64,000 nt of DNA, taken from Streptomyces sp. NBC_01216 (lineage in GTDB: Bacteria > Actinomycetota > Actinomycetes > Streptomycetales > Streptomycetaceae). Location: the NCBI RefSeq assembly GCF_035994945.1, contig NZ_CP108677.1:310001-374000 (forward strand), in the 5' to 3' direction. Shown here piece after piece: positions 34,074 through 42,675 of this stretch (its first letter is position 1; every line of letters begins with the position of its first letter). Made by a program: the position numbers and the translations under genes. The notes beneath the pieces are model-generated. The model was not told the origin of the DNA, did no database searches, and worked only from the letters and a program-made list of their open reading frames with translations.

Positions 34074-35182
34074 GCGCCACCGACCGCTCCGCCGCCGTCC
34101 GCGCGTACCGGCCCGCGCTGCGGCCGGGTGTGCTGATCGGCCCACCGCTGCTGCGCGGCCCGCGCACCGTGCACCTGATCAAGCATCCGGTCAGCGGTGC
34201 CGCCTTCGAGGTCGGCCCCAAGGAGCACTTCGTCATCAGCCGGCTCGACGGAACCCGCACCGTCGACGACGTCGTGGCCGCGTACGCGGACCGGTTCCGC
34301 CGCAGGCTCCCGGAGGAGCAGTGGACCCGACTGCTCGGCCTGCTCGGCGCCCGGGGGCTGCTGGCGGGCTCCCCTGATCCCGCCCCGCCCGAGCCGCCCC
34401 CGGCGCGCACCGGCACCTTCTGGAAGGGCAGCCGACGGACCGTCGGCGACGCGCACGCGACGACCGGACGCCTCCACCGGCTGCTGCGTCCACTGCTCCG
34501 TCCGTGGGTGCAGCTCCCTCTGGTGGCGGCCGTACTCGTGATGGCCGTCGCGGTGTTCTCGGCTCCCACGGCACTCCTGGACGGGACGCTCGCCCTGTTG
34601 ACCAGTCCCCTCGCGCTGATCCCGTTCGCGGTGTTCCTGTGGTTCAGCGTCTGCCTCCACGAACTCGCCCACGGGGTCGCCGCCCGGCACTACGGCGGTG
34701 TGGTGACCGAGATCGGGCTGCGCTGGCGGTTCCCCGCGATGATGATGTACTGCACGGTCGACAACTACCTGTTCCTGCCGGGACTGCGGGCGAAGCTGGT
34801 GGTCGCCGTCGCGGGCGCGTACGTCAACCTGCTGCTCCTGCTGCCCCTCGCGCTCTGGCGGGCGCTCCTGGAGCCGGCCGACCCGGTCCGCGCGCCGCTC
34901 GCCGGGATGCTCTTCGTCGGCATGGCGCAGGCACTGAGCAACCTGGTCCCGCTGCCGCCGCTGGACGGGTACCGCATGCTCGGACACGCCCTGGGCGCCG
35001 CGCACCTCGCCCCGGAGACCCGGATCTACCTGGCCCTGCGCCGGCAGGGACGGGAGGCCGTCGCCGGCTACCCGCGGCGCGCCCGCCGACTCCACACGTC
35101 CTACGCCGTCACCGCGGGGGGCTTCGTGCTGCTCGCGGTGGTCGGCGGCTGCGCCCTCGTGGCCGCCCTGCTGTCCCGATGA
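34070..35182 (+). CDS. M50-family membrane metalloprotease with RRE-like N-terminus
   Basis: A 370-aa protein starting at GTG 34070 (overlap GTGA with the previous stop). Residues about 35-100 look like a PqqD/RRE winged helix (HLIKHPVSGAAFEVGPKEHF, VISRLDGTRTVDDVVAAYAD). Then come membrane segments and an intact zinc site: CLHELAHGVAARHYGGVV (HExxH) and NLVPLPPLDGYRML, the second M50 ligand motif (Asp). In RiPP clusters such proteins are candidate leader peptidases or secretion-linked proteases. The leader-binding-like front end and the neighbouring ABC exporter suggest it cleaves the leader at the membrane. No other protease of the cluster is an equally obvious choice. Confidence 0.82.
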   Translation: MSATDRSAAVRAYRPALRPGVLIGPPLLRGPRTVHLIKHPVSGAAFEVGPKEHFVISRLDGTRTVDDVVAAYADRFRRRLPEEQWTRLLGLLGARGLLAGSPDPAPPEPPPARTGTFWKGSRRTVGDAHATTGRLHRLLRPLLRPWVQLPLVAAVLVMAVAVFSAPTALLDGTLALLTSPLALIPFAVFLWFSVCLHELAHGVAARHYGGVVTEIGLRWRFPAMMMYCTVDNYLFLPGLRAKLVVAVAGAYVNLLLLLPLALWRALLEPADPVRAPLAGMLFVGMAQALSNLVPLPPLDGYRMLGHALGAAHLAPETRIYLALRRQGREAVAGYPRRARRLHTSYAVTAGGFVLLAVVGGCALVAALLSR

Positions 35183-35229
35183 CCCTCCCGACCCCGAAGG
35201 ACCACGTCACCCATGAATGAGGTACCCGC

Positions 35230-36192
35230 ATGAGTTCCACCTCCCCCACCACCGGTCGCGAGGGGCCGCCGGCCGTCGAGGTCGTCGACGTGACCAAGAG
35301 CTACGGGGACCGGCGGGCCGTCGACGGGGTCTCCCTGCGCATCCGGCGCGGCGAGTTCTTCGGACTGCTCGGTCCCAACGGGGCCGGGAAGTCCACCCTG
35401 GTGGAGATCATGGAAGGGCTGCGCAAGGCCGACTCCGGATCGGTCACCGTGTTCGGGGCGTCGCCCTGGCCGCGCGACACCCGGCTGCTGCCCCGCATGG
35501 GGGTGCAGACCCAGTCGTCGGCCTTCTTCGTGCGACAGACCGTCCACGAGCATCTGCGGACCGTCGCGGCGCTGTTCGGTGCCGCGGGCGAGGCCGTCGG
35601 CTCCACCTTGGACTCGGTGGGCCTCGCCGGACAGCGCAACGTCCGCGTGGACAGCCTCTCCGGTGGTCAGCGGCAGCGGCTCGCCATCGCCTCCGCGCTG
35701 GTTCACGGCCCCGAGCTGATCTTCCTCGACGAGCCGACCGCCGCACTCGACACGGAGGGCCGCCGCGATCTGTGGGAGGTGCTGCGGGGACTCAAGGCGG
35801 AGGGCCGCACCATCGTGTACACCACCCATCACCTGGACGAGGCGGAGGCGCTCTGCGACCGCGTGGGCATCCTGGTGGAAGGCCGACTCGTCGTCACCGA
35901 CGAACCGCGGCACCTCATCGGCACGTCCGCCTCGGCCGCCCGGCTTCTGGTGCCGCTCGGCCGCATCGACGAGGGCGCCGCCGCGGCGCTTCCCGGTGTG
36001 GACGGCGTCGCCGTTCAAGGCGGTTACCTCGTCCTGGAGACCCGGGCCACCGGCCGGGTGCTCGCCGCGCTCGACGCCGTCGCCGGTCTGGACGGCGTGC
36101 AGACGCGCACGCCGAGCCTGGAGGACGTCTACCTCGAACTCACCTCCCAGCGGCCCCCGTCCACCTCGGCATCCCAGGAGCACCAGGCATGA
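35230..36192 (+). CDS. ABC transporter ATP-binding protein
   Basis: A 320-aa ATPase of the DrrA/CcmA multidrug type: Walker A GPNGAGKST near residue 50, signature SLSGGQRQRLAIASAL, Walker B LIFLDEPTAALD and switch His in YTTHHLDEAEALCDRVGIL. The C-terminal 70 residues form the domain common in DrrA-like exporters. It overlaps the permease gene by ATGA, and the two subunits would assemble as a 2+2 exporter for the mature peptide, likely giving both export and self-protection. Confidence 0.93.
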   Translation: MSSTSPTTGREGPPAVEVVDVTKSYGDRRAVDGVSLRIRRGEFFGLLGPNGAGKSTLVEIMEGLRKADSGSVTVFGASPWPRDTRLLPRMGVQTQSSAFFVRQTVHEHLRTVAALFGAAGEAVGSTLDSVGLAGQRNVRVDSLSGGQRQRLAIASALVHGPELIFLDEPTAALDTEGRRDLWEVLRGLKAEGRTIVYTTHHLDEAEALCDRVGILVEGRLVVTDEPRHLIGTSASAARLLVPLGRIDEGAAAALPGVDGVAVQGGYLVLETRATGRVLAALDAVAGLDGVQTRTPSLEDVYLELTSQRPPSTSASQEHQA

Positions 36193-36944
36193 GCGCCTAC
36201 ACCGCGCTGACCGCGGCGGGTTACCGCGCGCAGGTCCGTGACAAGACGACCCTCTTCTTCACCTTCGCCTTCCCGCTGATCTTCCTCGTGGTCTTCGGGC
36301 TCGTCTTCCGGGGCCGCGACGTCGAGGAGAGCGGCTTCTCCTACCTCTCGTACACCGCCGCCGGGGTCCTCTCCTGGGGTGTCGCCAACGCGGCGGTCTT
36401 CGGCATCGGGTTCACGCTGATGCAATGGCGCGCGGACGACATCCTCCGGATGATCCGTATGTCGCCCGCCCCGCTCTCCGCCGTCATCGGCTCGCGCTAC
36501 GTCCTCGCGCTCGGCGTGGGGCTGGTCCAGTCGGCCCTTTTCGTCGGGGTGGCGATGCTGCCGGGTTTCGGCCTGGTGCCCGCGTCGCGGTGGCCGCTGC
36601 TCTTCCCCGTCCTGCTTCTGGGGATCACCACCTTCCTGCTGCTCGGGGTGATCATCGGCAGCATCGCCGACACACCCGAGTCGGTCGCCGGCATCGCCAA
36701 CTTCCTGATGCTGCCCATGGCTTTCCTGTCCGGGTCGTTCTTCCCGCTGGACGCGATGCCCGCATGGCTGCGGACGGTCTCGCTGGTGCTGCCGCTGCGC
36801 TATCTCAACGACGCCGTGTCCGCCGCCCTGACCGGCCGCGGCGACCTGTCCGACATCGGTGTGGGATGTGCCGGACTCCTCGCCTTCGCCGTCGTCTTCG
36901 GGGCCGTCGCGGCACGCGTCTTCCGCTGGACGAAGACCTCATGA
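36189..36944 (+). CDS. ABC-2-type permease
   Basis: A 251-aa integral membrane subunit with six predicted helices. The N-terminal LTAAGYRAQVRDKTTLFFTF, and PMAFLSGSFFPLDAMPAWLR near the end, are typical of ABC-2 permeases of drug and bacteriocin exporters. It is coupled by ATGA overlaps to both its ATPase partner and the second YcaO gene downstream, so export and modification genes are one operon. Confidence 0.92.
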   Translation: MSAYTALTAAGYRAQVRDKTTLFFTFAFPLIFLVVFGLVFRGRDVEESGFSYLSYTAAGVLSWGVANAAVFGIGFTLMQWRADDILRMIRMSPAPLSAVIGSRYVLALGVGLVQSALFVGVAMLPGFGLVPASRWPLLFPVLLLGITTFLLLGVIIGSIADTPESVAGIANFLMLPMAFLSGSFFPLDAMPAWLRTVSLVLPLRYLNDAVSAALTGRGDLSDIGVGCAGLLAFAVVFGAVAARVFRWTKTS

Positions 36945-38899
36945 CGCCCGCGCCCCGACCGCTCCCGCATCCGATGGAAGCGGCACGTGACACCCTCCGG
37001 GCCAGGCTGCTCGACCACTTCGGCGCCGACGCGCCCATGGTCGTACCGCTCGGCGCCGTCGGTGCGGAGGACGGGGACACGGGCGCGGTGGACCCCTGGG
37101 CCTCCGACCGGGCTACGGCCCTGGTCCACCTCACCGCCTCGGCGGTCCTGTTCGGCCCCTGGGGAGGCGACGGCGGCGCGCCCGCCTGCGGCCGCTGCCT
37201 CGCCGTCCGGTGGCAGCGGCTACGGAGCCGCAGCGAGCGCAACGCCCTGGAGACGGGCGGCCCCGAAGGACCTCGCCCGGCCGGAGCCTGGCCGCTGCTG
37301 CCCGGTCACATCGGCGACACCGCGGTCGCACTGTGCGAAGCGCTGCTGCGCGAGCCCCGCCCGGAGTCTCCCGCCGTCCTCGCCGCGGATCGCGCCCTGC
37401 CGCGGGTGACACGGCTGGACCTGACGAACCTGCTGATCAGGACGTACCCGCTGCTCGCCGACCCGCTCTGCCCCGGCTGCGGTCCCCGCGGCCGGGCGCA
37501 GGCGTCGCACGAGGTCCGGCCGCTCAGCCTCGCACCGCGCCCCAAACCGGACCCCGACGCCTACCGGCTCCGGTCGGCCTTCGCGTACCCGCTCCCCACG
37601 GAAGCCCTGGCCAATCCGGTGTGCGGCGCGCTGGGCGCCGGCACCTGGACCGACGTCACGTCCTCCACGACCGCTCCGGTGGCCGGCAGCGCGTTCGTCC
37701 GGGGGTACGCGGGACTTCACGACGTCACCTGGAGCGGCCAGGAGAACTCCTTCGCGACCAGCCGCCGTCTCGCGTTCCTCGAAGGTCTGGAGCGGTACGC
37801 GGGGACCCGCCGGCGTGGCGGCTCCGCGCCGGTCGTCGGCTCCTACGACGCGCTTCGGGACGACGCGGTCGATCCCGCCGCGTGCGGCCTGTACAGCCCC
37901 GAGACCTACCGCGAGGACCCCTTGGCGGAGCCGTTCGACCCGGGCCGGCCGATTCCCTGGGAGTGGGGCTGGTCGCTGCGGGACGAGCGTCCGGTGCTGG
38001 TGCCGTCACGGCTGGTCTACTACAGCATCCCCTCGGCCGACGACAACTTCGTCTTCGAGTGTTCCAACGGCTGTGCCATCGGCGGCTGTCTGGAGGAGGC
38101 GGTCCTCGGCGGCCTGCTCGAACTCGTGGAGCGGGACTCCTTCCTGAACGGCTGGTACGGAGCGGCGCGGCTCCCCCGCATCGACCTGGGGACGGTCGGC
38201 GGCGCCACGGCCGCCGCCATGGTCGAACGGGCCGCGCTGCAGGGGTACGACGTGCTCGCCTTCGACAACCGGATCGACCTGGCGGTCCCGGCCGTCACCG
38301 TGGTCGGCGTCCGCCGGGACGGAGGTCCGGGCACCCTGTCCTTCGCCGCCGCGGCCTCCCTGGACCCGAGGTCCGCCGTCGAGGGTGCCCTGTCCGAGGT
38401 GCTGAGCTACATCCCGCACCTGGCCCGGCAGACCGCCGAACGCCGTGGTGAGCTGGAGGCGATGGCCGACGACTTCTCCCGGGTGCGTCACCTGAAGGAC
38501 CATCCCCAGCTGTACGGGCTGCCCCGCATGGCCGGATACGCGCACGCGTACCTGGAGCCGTCCGAGGCGCGCCCCTTCGACGCGGTGTACCGGGACTGGG
38601 AGCGCCGGGTCCGCCCCCGCACCGGCGATCTGCGGGACGACGTCGCCGTGGTCAGGGACGCGCTGGTCGGCGCCGGTCACGATGTCGTCGTGGTCGACCA
38701 GACCTCGCCCGAACAGGAACGGATGGGGCTGCGGACGGTCTGCACGGTGGTGCCGGGACTGCTGCCGATCGACTTCGGCTGGAACCGGCAGCGGGCCCTG
38801 CTGATGCCGCGGCTGCGGACCGCGCTGCGGCGCGGCGGTCACCGGGCCCGTGATCTCACCGACGCGGACGTCCACCGGGCCCCGCACCCCTTCCCCTGA
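36941..38899 (+). CDS. YcaO-domain azoline cyclodehydratase, copy 2
   Basis: A 652-aa paralogue of the enzyme at 26487-28433 with the same layout: short N-terminal region with CGRC (about residue 84) and CPGC (about 178), then the YcaO domain with AFLEGLERYAG, FECSNGCAIGG, LEEAVLGGLLELVERDSFLN, DQTSPEQERMGLRTVCTVVP and the C-terminal tail RAPHPFP. All ATP-site and tail features look intact. It is separated from the first copy by six genes, and no second F protein accompanies it, so both enzymes probably use the same leader-binding partner. A division of labour such as Cys versus Ser/Thr residues, or different positions, is an inference from the core composition. Confidence 0.9.
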   Translation: MTPAPRPLPHPMEAARDTLRARLLDHFGADAPMVVPLGAVGAEDGDTGAVDPWASDRATALVHLTASAVLFGPWGGDGGAPACGRCLAVRWQRLRSRSERNALETGGPEGPRPAGAWPLLPGHIGDTAVALCEALLREPRPESPAVLAADRALPRVTRLDLTNLLIRTYPLLADPLCPGCGPRGRAQASHEVRPLSLAPRPKPDPDAYRLRSAFAYPLPTEALANPVCGALGAGTWTDVTSSTTAPVAGSAFVRGYAGLHDVTWSGQENSFATSRRLAFLEGLERYAGTRRRGGSAPVVGSYDALRDDAVDPAACGLYSPETYREDPLAEPFDPGRPIPWEWGWSLRDERPVLVPSRLVYYSIPSADDNFVFECSNGCAIGGCLEEAVLGGLLELVERDSFLNGWYGAARLPRIDLGTVGGATAAAMVERAALQGYDVLAFDNRIDLAVPAVTVVGVRRDGGPGTLSFAAAASLDPRSAVEGALSEVLSYIPHLARQTAERRGELEAMADDFSRVRHLKDHPQLYGLPRMAGYAHAYLEPSEARPFDAVYRDWERRVRPRTGDLRDDVAVVRDALVGAGHDVVVVDQTSPEQERMGLRTVCTVVPGLLPIDFGWNRQRALLMPRLRTALRRGGHRARDLTDADVHRAPHPFP

Positions 38900-38968
38900 G
38901 TCCCCGCCGTCCCTCCCCGGGCCAAGTCGTGACCTCGCGGTGGCCCGGCCGTCCCCCGGAGGCCGCCG

Positions 38969-40303
38969 ATGCGCCCGCCGTCCCACGACCGCCCGTTCCC
39001 GCCGGCCGGGCGGACCGCCCCGTTCCCGGCCGGTCACGACGCCCCGGTGGGCGGGGGCGACCTCCTGGTCCGCGCCGGGAAGGTGCTGCGGCCCGCCCTG
39101 GAGCTCTACCTGGACCTGCACGCGCATCCGGAGACGTCCGGACGGGAGGCCCGCACGGCGGACCGCTTCGGCCGGCGTCTCGCGGCGGCGGGCTGCGCCG
39201 TCACGCACGGGGTGGGCGGCCACGGTGTCGTGGGGGTGCTCGGCAACGGAAACGGGCCCCGCGTGTGGCTACGGGCGGAACTCGACGCGCTGCCGGTACG
39301 CGAGCGGTCGGGGCTGCCGTACGCCGCGCGCGGCGAGGCCATGCACGCCTGCGGGCACGACCTGCACCTCGCCGCGGCGGCGGGCGCCGCGGACCTGCTC
39401 GCCCGGATGCCCGACCGCTGGCGGGGCACCTTGGTGGTGGTGGGGCAGCCCGCGGAGGAGACGCTCGCCGGGGCCGGGGCCATGCTCCGTGACGGGCTGT
39501 ACGACCGCTTCGGCGACCCCGGTGTCGTGCTCGCCCAGCATGCCGCGCCGCTGCCGTCGGGTACGGTCGCGCACGCTGCGGAGCGGGTCCCGATGGCGGC
39601 GGCCGGCGCCGTGCTCGACGTGGTGCTGCACGGACGGGGCGGTCACGCGGCGACTCCGCACCTGGCGGTGGATCCGGTCGTCGCCGCGGCGGCCGTCGTG
39701 ACCCGGCTGCGGGACGTCGTCGCCCACGAGACCCGGCCCACCGACCAGGTGACGCTGAACGTGGGCACGCTGCGGGCGGGGACGGCCGCCAACGTCATAC
39801 CGGACCGCGCCGCGCTCGGCATCGGGGTCCGGGCCACGAGCGAGGCGTCCCTCGACCGGGCGCTGGCCGCCGTGCGCCGGGTCGTCCTGGAGGAGAGCGC
39901 CGCCGCGGGGGCGCCCCGGGAGCCCGAGATGACCGTCGTCTCCCGCTCGCCGGTGCTGCGGTGCGACCCGGACGTCACCGATGCGGTCCGGCGTGCCCAC
40001 ATCGGGCTCCTGGGGGCCGGCAGGGTGCTGCCGTGGCCGGGGTCGATGGCCACGGAGGACTTCCCTCTGTTCGGGGACGCAGGAGCCGGGGTCCACGGGC
40101 GGCGCGGAGTCCCCCTGGTGTACTGGATGGTGGGGGTGGTGGGCGCCGACGCGTGGCGGGAGGCCGCGCCGGGCGGGCCCGGCCCCGGTACCGCGCCGGC
40201 CCCGAACCACTCCCCGCACTTCGCTCCCCACGTCGGCAGCGCCCTGCGGCCCGCGATCGCCGCGCTGACGGCCGCCGCGCTGGACCGGTTCGCCGCCACG
40301 TGA
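38969..40303 (+). CDS. M20-family amidohydrolase
   Basis: A 444-aa M20D-type peptidase/amidohydrolase with the usual metal ligands and dimerisation segment: MHACGHDLHLAAAAGAADLL (GHD-x-H), GQPAEETLAGAGAML (EE pair), VLAQHAAPLPSGTV, VLHGRGGHAATPHLAVDPVV and EDFPLF. These enzymes hydrolyse N-acyl or amide bonds of amino acids and small peptides. ATG 38969 follows GGAGG. It is the last gene of the rightward RiPP operon, 69 nt after the second YcaO gene. It may trim a residue or acyl cap from the product or from a carrier-module intermediate; neither is proven by sequence. Confidence 0.87.
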   Translation: MRPPSHDRPFPPAGRTAPFPAGHDAPVGGGDLLVRAGKVLRPALELYLDLHAHPETSGREARTADRFGRRLAAAGCAVTHGVGGHGVVGVLGNGNGPRVWLRAELDALPVRERSGLPYAARGEAMHACGHDLHLAAAAGAADLLARMPDRWRGTLVVVGQPAEETLAGAGAMLRDGLYDRFGDPGVVLAQHAAPLPSGTVAHAAERVPMAAAGAVLDVVLHGRGGHAATPHLAVDPVVAAAAVVTRLRDVVAHETRPTDQVTLNVGTLRAGTAANVIPDRAALGIGVRATSEASLDRALAAVRRVVLEESAAAGAPREPEMTVVSRSPVLRCDPDVTDAVRRAHIGLLGAGRVLPWPGSMATEDFPLFGDAGAGVHGRRGVPLVYWMVGVVGADAWREAAPGGPGPGTAPAPNHSPHFAPHVGSALRPAIAALTAAALDRFAAT

Positions 40304-40420
40304 CCGCGCGGCGTCCCCGGGCGGGACGGACGGCGGGGAGGCGAGGGACCGCGGTCCAGGACACGGTGTGTGCCCGCCGTGCCCACGTCCCGGGCACCGG
40401 CCGCGCGCCCTCCGCACCGG

Positions 40421-41164
40421 TCAGCGGGACGACGCGGAGTGGAGGCCGGCCGGGGGCAGGACGGCGGACAGGGAGAGAACGGCCACCGGGAAGGTGCCGG
40501 CCACGGCCACCACGGCCGCCCGGTGGCCGTCCGTCCACTCCAGCAGGGGCAGGTCGTCCCGGCCCGCCTTGAACAGGGCTTCCCTGCGCACCCACAGCCG
40601 GAGCAGCGCGGGGCCGGGGTCGTCGGCGGTGGCCGCCGCCCGCAGCTCGGTCTCGGGCAGCAGGCGGGCCAGTACCCGTGGCGGGCCGGGGCGGCGGGCC
40701 GCGGGTTCCACGTCGACGCCGACCGGCCCGGGGCCGACGGCGGCGGCCACCAGGCCGTCGGTGTGGCTGAGGCTGACGCCCCAGCCGGGACGGCCGGGCA
40801 CGTGGGGGCGGCCGTGCCCGTGCCGCCCGCAGGCGTCGCAGCGCTGGGCGAGCGCCACGCTCCGCGGGGGCAGGCCGGTGACACGGGCGAGGCACAGCCG
40901 CAGGAGCAGCCGCGCCGCGACGACGTCGTCGCGGCGGCGGGGCGTCCTGATACGGGTCAGGCGCCGTCGCTCCCAGGGCGCGAGCAGGTGCTCGCCCAGC
41001 CCCGGACGGGCGAGCACCTCCGCGGTGGCCGCGAGGACGGCGACGGTCTCCCGCGGGGTCCGGTCCGCGCCAGGCGCCGGGCGCGCGTCGTCCGGCGGGC
41101 CTCCCATGTGGTTCCGGCCGACGGCGGGCACCGGGCCGTCGCCGGCCGGCGGAGCGGTGTTCAC
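40421..41164 (-). CDS. Sfp-type 4'-phosphopantetheinyl transferase
   Basis: A 247-aa transferase that moves the phosphopantetheine arm from CoA onto carrier proteins. It has the three family blocks: GWGVSLSHTDGLVAAAVGPG, VGVDVEPAARR (metal-binding Asp and Glu) and LWVRREALFKAG, the WxxKEAxxK motif with the first Lys replaced by Arg. It lies 10 nt downstream of the carrier protein gene on the same strand, so it is most likely dedicated to that carrier. A short Cys pair (CDACGR) in the middle is unusual for the family. Confidence 0.9.
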   Translation of the reverse strand: MNTAPPAGDGPVPAVGRNHMGGPPDDARPAPGADRTPRETVAVLAATAEVLARPGLGEHLLAPWERRRLTRIRTPRRRDDVVAARLLLRLCLARVTGLPPRSVALAQRCDACGRHGHGRPHVPGRPGWGVSLSHTDGLVAAAVGPGPVGVDVEPAARRPGPPRVLARLLPETELRAAATADDPGPALLRLWVRREALFKAGRDDLPLLEWTDGHRAAVVAVAGTFPVAVLSLSAVLPPAGLHSASSR

Positions 41165-41174
41165 GGCCGGCGGG

Positions 41175-41432
41175 TCACCCGGCCGTCGCCTCTACGGCGT
41201 CGGGTCCGGTGCCGCTCAGGAAGCATTCCCGTACGCGGTCCAGCGTCCGGAAGTCGTCGATCGTGACGTCCTGGAGGTCGATGCCGGTGCCGGAGATGTC
41301 CTCCAGGAGGTCGATGAACTCCAGGAAGTCCATGGAGTCGATGAGCCGGGCCTCGATGAGGTCCTCGTCGCCGTCGATGGGGCCTTCGAGGCCGGGGTTC
41401 TTCTCGTAGAGCCACTCGGCGATGCGTTCCAT
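41175..41432 (-). CDS. Free-standing acyl/aminoacyl carrier protein
   Basis: An 85-aa acidic protein with the phosphopantetheine attachment site LIDSMDFLEFIDLLEDISGT (Ser at about residue 33). Length and helix pattern match discrete carrier proteins. It is flanked by the synthetase-like ligase upstream and the phosphopantetheinyl transferase downstream, so the expected cargo is an amino acid bound as thioester rather than a fatty acyl chain. There is no polyketide or fatty-acid synthase gene nearby. It probably presents the amino acid to the dioxygenase and the free condensation protein encoded on the other side of the divergent promoter. Confidence 0.88.
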   Translation of the reverse strand: MERIAEWLYEKNPGLEGPIDGDEDLIEARLIDSMDFLEFIDLLEDISGTGIDLQDVTIDDFRTLDRVRECFLSGTGPDAVEATAG

Positions 41433-41508
41433 GGTGCGGGGAGCTCCTTGCTGTCGGGGGGATCGCGGGGGCGGACGGGCGGAACGGAAGGCGAGCGGGG
41501 CCGGCGCC

Positions 41509-42366
41509 TCAGGCTCCGGCGTCGCGAAGTCTTGCCAGGGCCTGTTCGGGCGTGCCGTGGGCGAGGATCATCGCGTGGACCCAGCGTTCGACGCCGAAAG
41601 CGACGCACGCGCTGTACGCCGGCCCGTGGGAGCCGGCGCGGATGCCGAGTCGCTCGCCGAAGAAGTTGCGGTGCCGGTTGACCGAGGAGACGGCCGTGCC
41701 GTCGGGGGCGCTGAACTCGTGCTTGACGGGGTCGAGGGCCATCAGACGGGCCCGGGAACCGCCCTTGTCGTAGAACGGGTCGTCGGCCGTGGCCCGGGTC
41801 AGGACGAGGCCCAGGCGTCCGGCCAGCCCACGGACGAACTCCGCTCCCTGCTCAAGGTGTTCGAGTGCGCCGTCCTTGGTGCCGAGGTAGAGGACCTCGC
41901 GCATGTGGAAGCCCCACAGGCGGCGCAGTCCGTCGTAGTGGGTCTCGTTGCGGAAGCAGCGGCCGGTCGCGGACAGCCGCAGTCCGGTGTCGCCGACGTC
42001 CCGGCCCTCGAGCGAGAGCAGCAGTCCGTAGCAGGTGGCCGAGGGCAGGAGGTGTCCGGTCGGCCGGAGCGGGAGATCCGCGGGCGGTTCGCCGGCGGCC
42101 AGGCCGTCGAGGGCCTCCGGGGTGAACCGGCCGGCGGAGACACCGAGGTGGGGGAAGTTGCGGAAGAAGTCCAGGCGCGCCAGCGCCTCCACGGACAGCA
42201 GGGGAGGTCCGACCACCTCGGGCGCGGCGAGGCGTGCCGCCAGCCCGGCGAGCAGGCCGTCCAGACCGTGCAGCAGGGCGGTGTGGACCGGGTCCAGCGT
42301 GATCAGGCCAGGGCCGGGGTTCCGCAGACCTCCCGCGGGCAGGACCGTGATGCCGGGTGTGCTCAT
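41509..42366 (-). CDS. Class II aminoacyl-tRNA synthetase-like amino acid:carrier-protein ligase
   Basis: This 285-aa protein is only the catalytic core of an atypical seryl-tRNA synthetase, without the tRNA-binding arm. It carries LLPSATCYGLLLSLEGRDV, RCFRNETHYDGLRRLWGFHM (class II motif 2 Arg-x-Glu), MREV, VSSVNRHRNFFGERLGI and AYSACVAFGVERWVHAMIL (motif 3). Three conserved positions, Cys in SATCYG, Glu in HMREV and Cys in YSACVAFG, match the zinc ligands of aa:CP ligases described from Bradyrhizobium, which load Gly or Ala onto a carrier protein instead of tRNA. It precedes the carrier gene in the same operon. Which amino acid it prefers is not readable from sequence. Confidence 0.87.
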   Translation of the reverse strand: MSTPGITVLPAGGLRNPGPGLITLDPVHTALLHGLDGLLAGLAARLAAPEVVGPPLLSVEALARLDFFRNFPHLGVSAGRFTPEALDGLAAGEPPADLPLRPTGHLLPSATCYGLLLSLEGRDVGDTGLRLSATGRCFRNETHYDGLRRLWGFHMREVLYLGTKDGALEHLEQGAEFVRGLAGRLGLVLTRATADDPFYDKGGSRARLMALDPVKHEFSAPDGTAVSSVNRHRNFFGERLGIRAGSHGPAYSACVAFGVERWVHAMILAHGTPEQALARLRDAGA

Positions 42367-42561
42367 GGAAACCGTTCTCTCTCGGCGTGGACGAACAGGC
42401 GAGGGCGTCGGACGGAGTGGACGGGGTGTGCGCCCGGGCGCGACCGCGACGGCACGAACAGCCGTGCACGTGGCCGCCGTCGGCGGCGTGCGGGGAGGCC
42501 GGCCGGTGTGTCGTCGAAGGCCATGGCCGCGCATGGGGACCCTAGGCCAGCCGTTCACCTG

Positions 42562-42573
42562 TTGTCTAGACCA
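42562..42573. promoter_or_regulatory. GntR/HutC (DasR-like) operator, site 1
   Basis: TTGTCTAGACCA matches the inner 12 bases of the DasR-responsive element (TGGTCTAGACCA) at 11 positions and contains the HutC-subfamily core GT-N-TA-N-AC. DasR is the N-acetylglucosamine-linked global regulator of Streptomyces; a different GntR protein with similar specificity is also possible. No GntR gene is in the window. Confidence 0.5.
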
Positions 42574-42663
42574 GAGCCGATGACCCAACGAGCATGGCCT
42601 GAAAGCTGTTTCGATGCGCGGCCGGATACCTCCGCAGCACGGTCCGGCACTTGACAAGTATCT

Positions 42664-42675
42664 TGGTCTACACCA
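42664..42675. promoter_or_regulatory. GntR/HutC (DasR-like) operator, site 2
   Basis: TGGTCTACACCA matches the DasR-type 12-mer at 11 positions and extends to a TTGGT...ACCAA inverted repeat. It lies eight bases after the TTGACA box at 42651, so a bound repressor would cover a promoter reading toward the dioxygenase operon. Confidence 0.5.
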
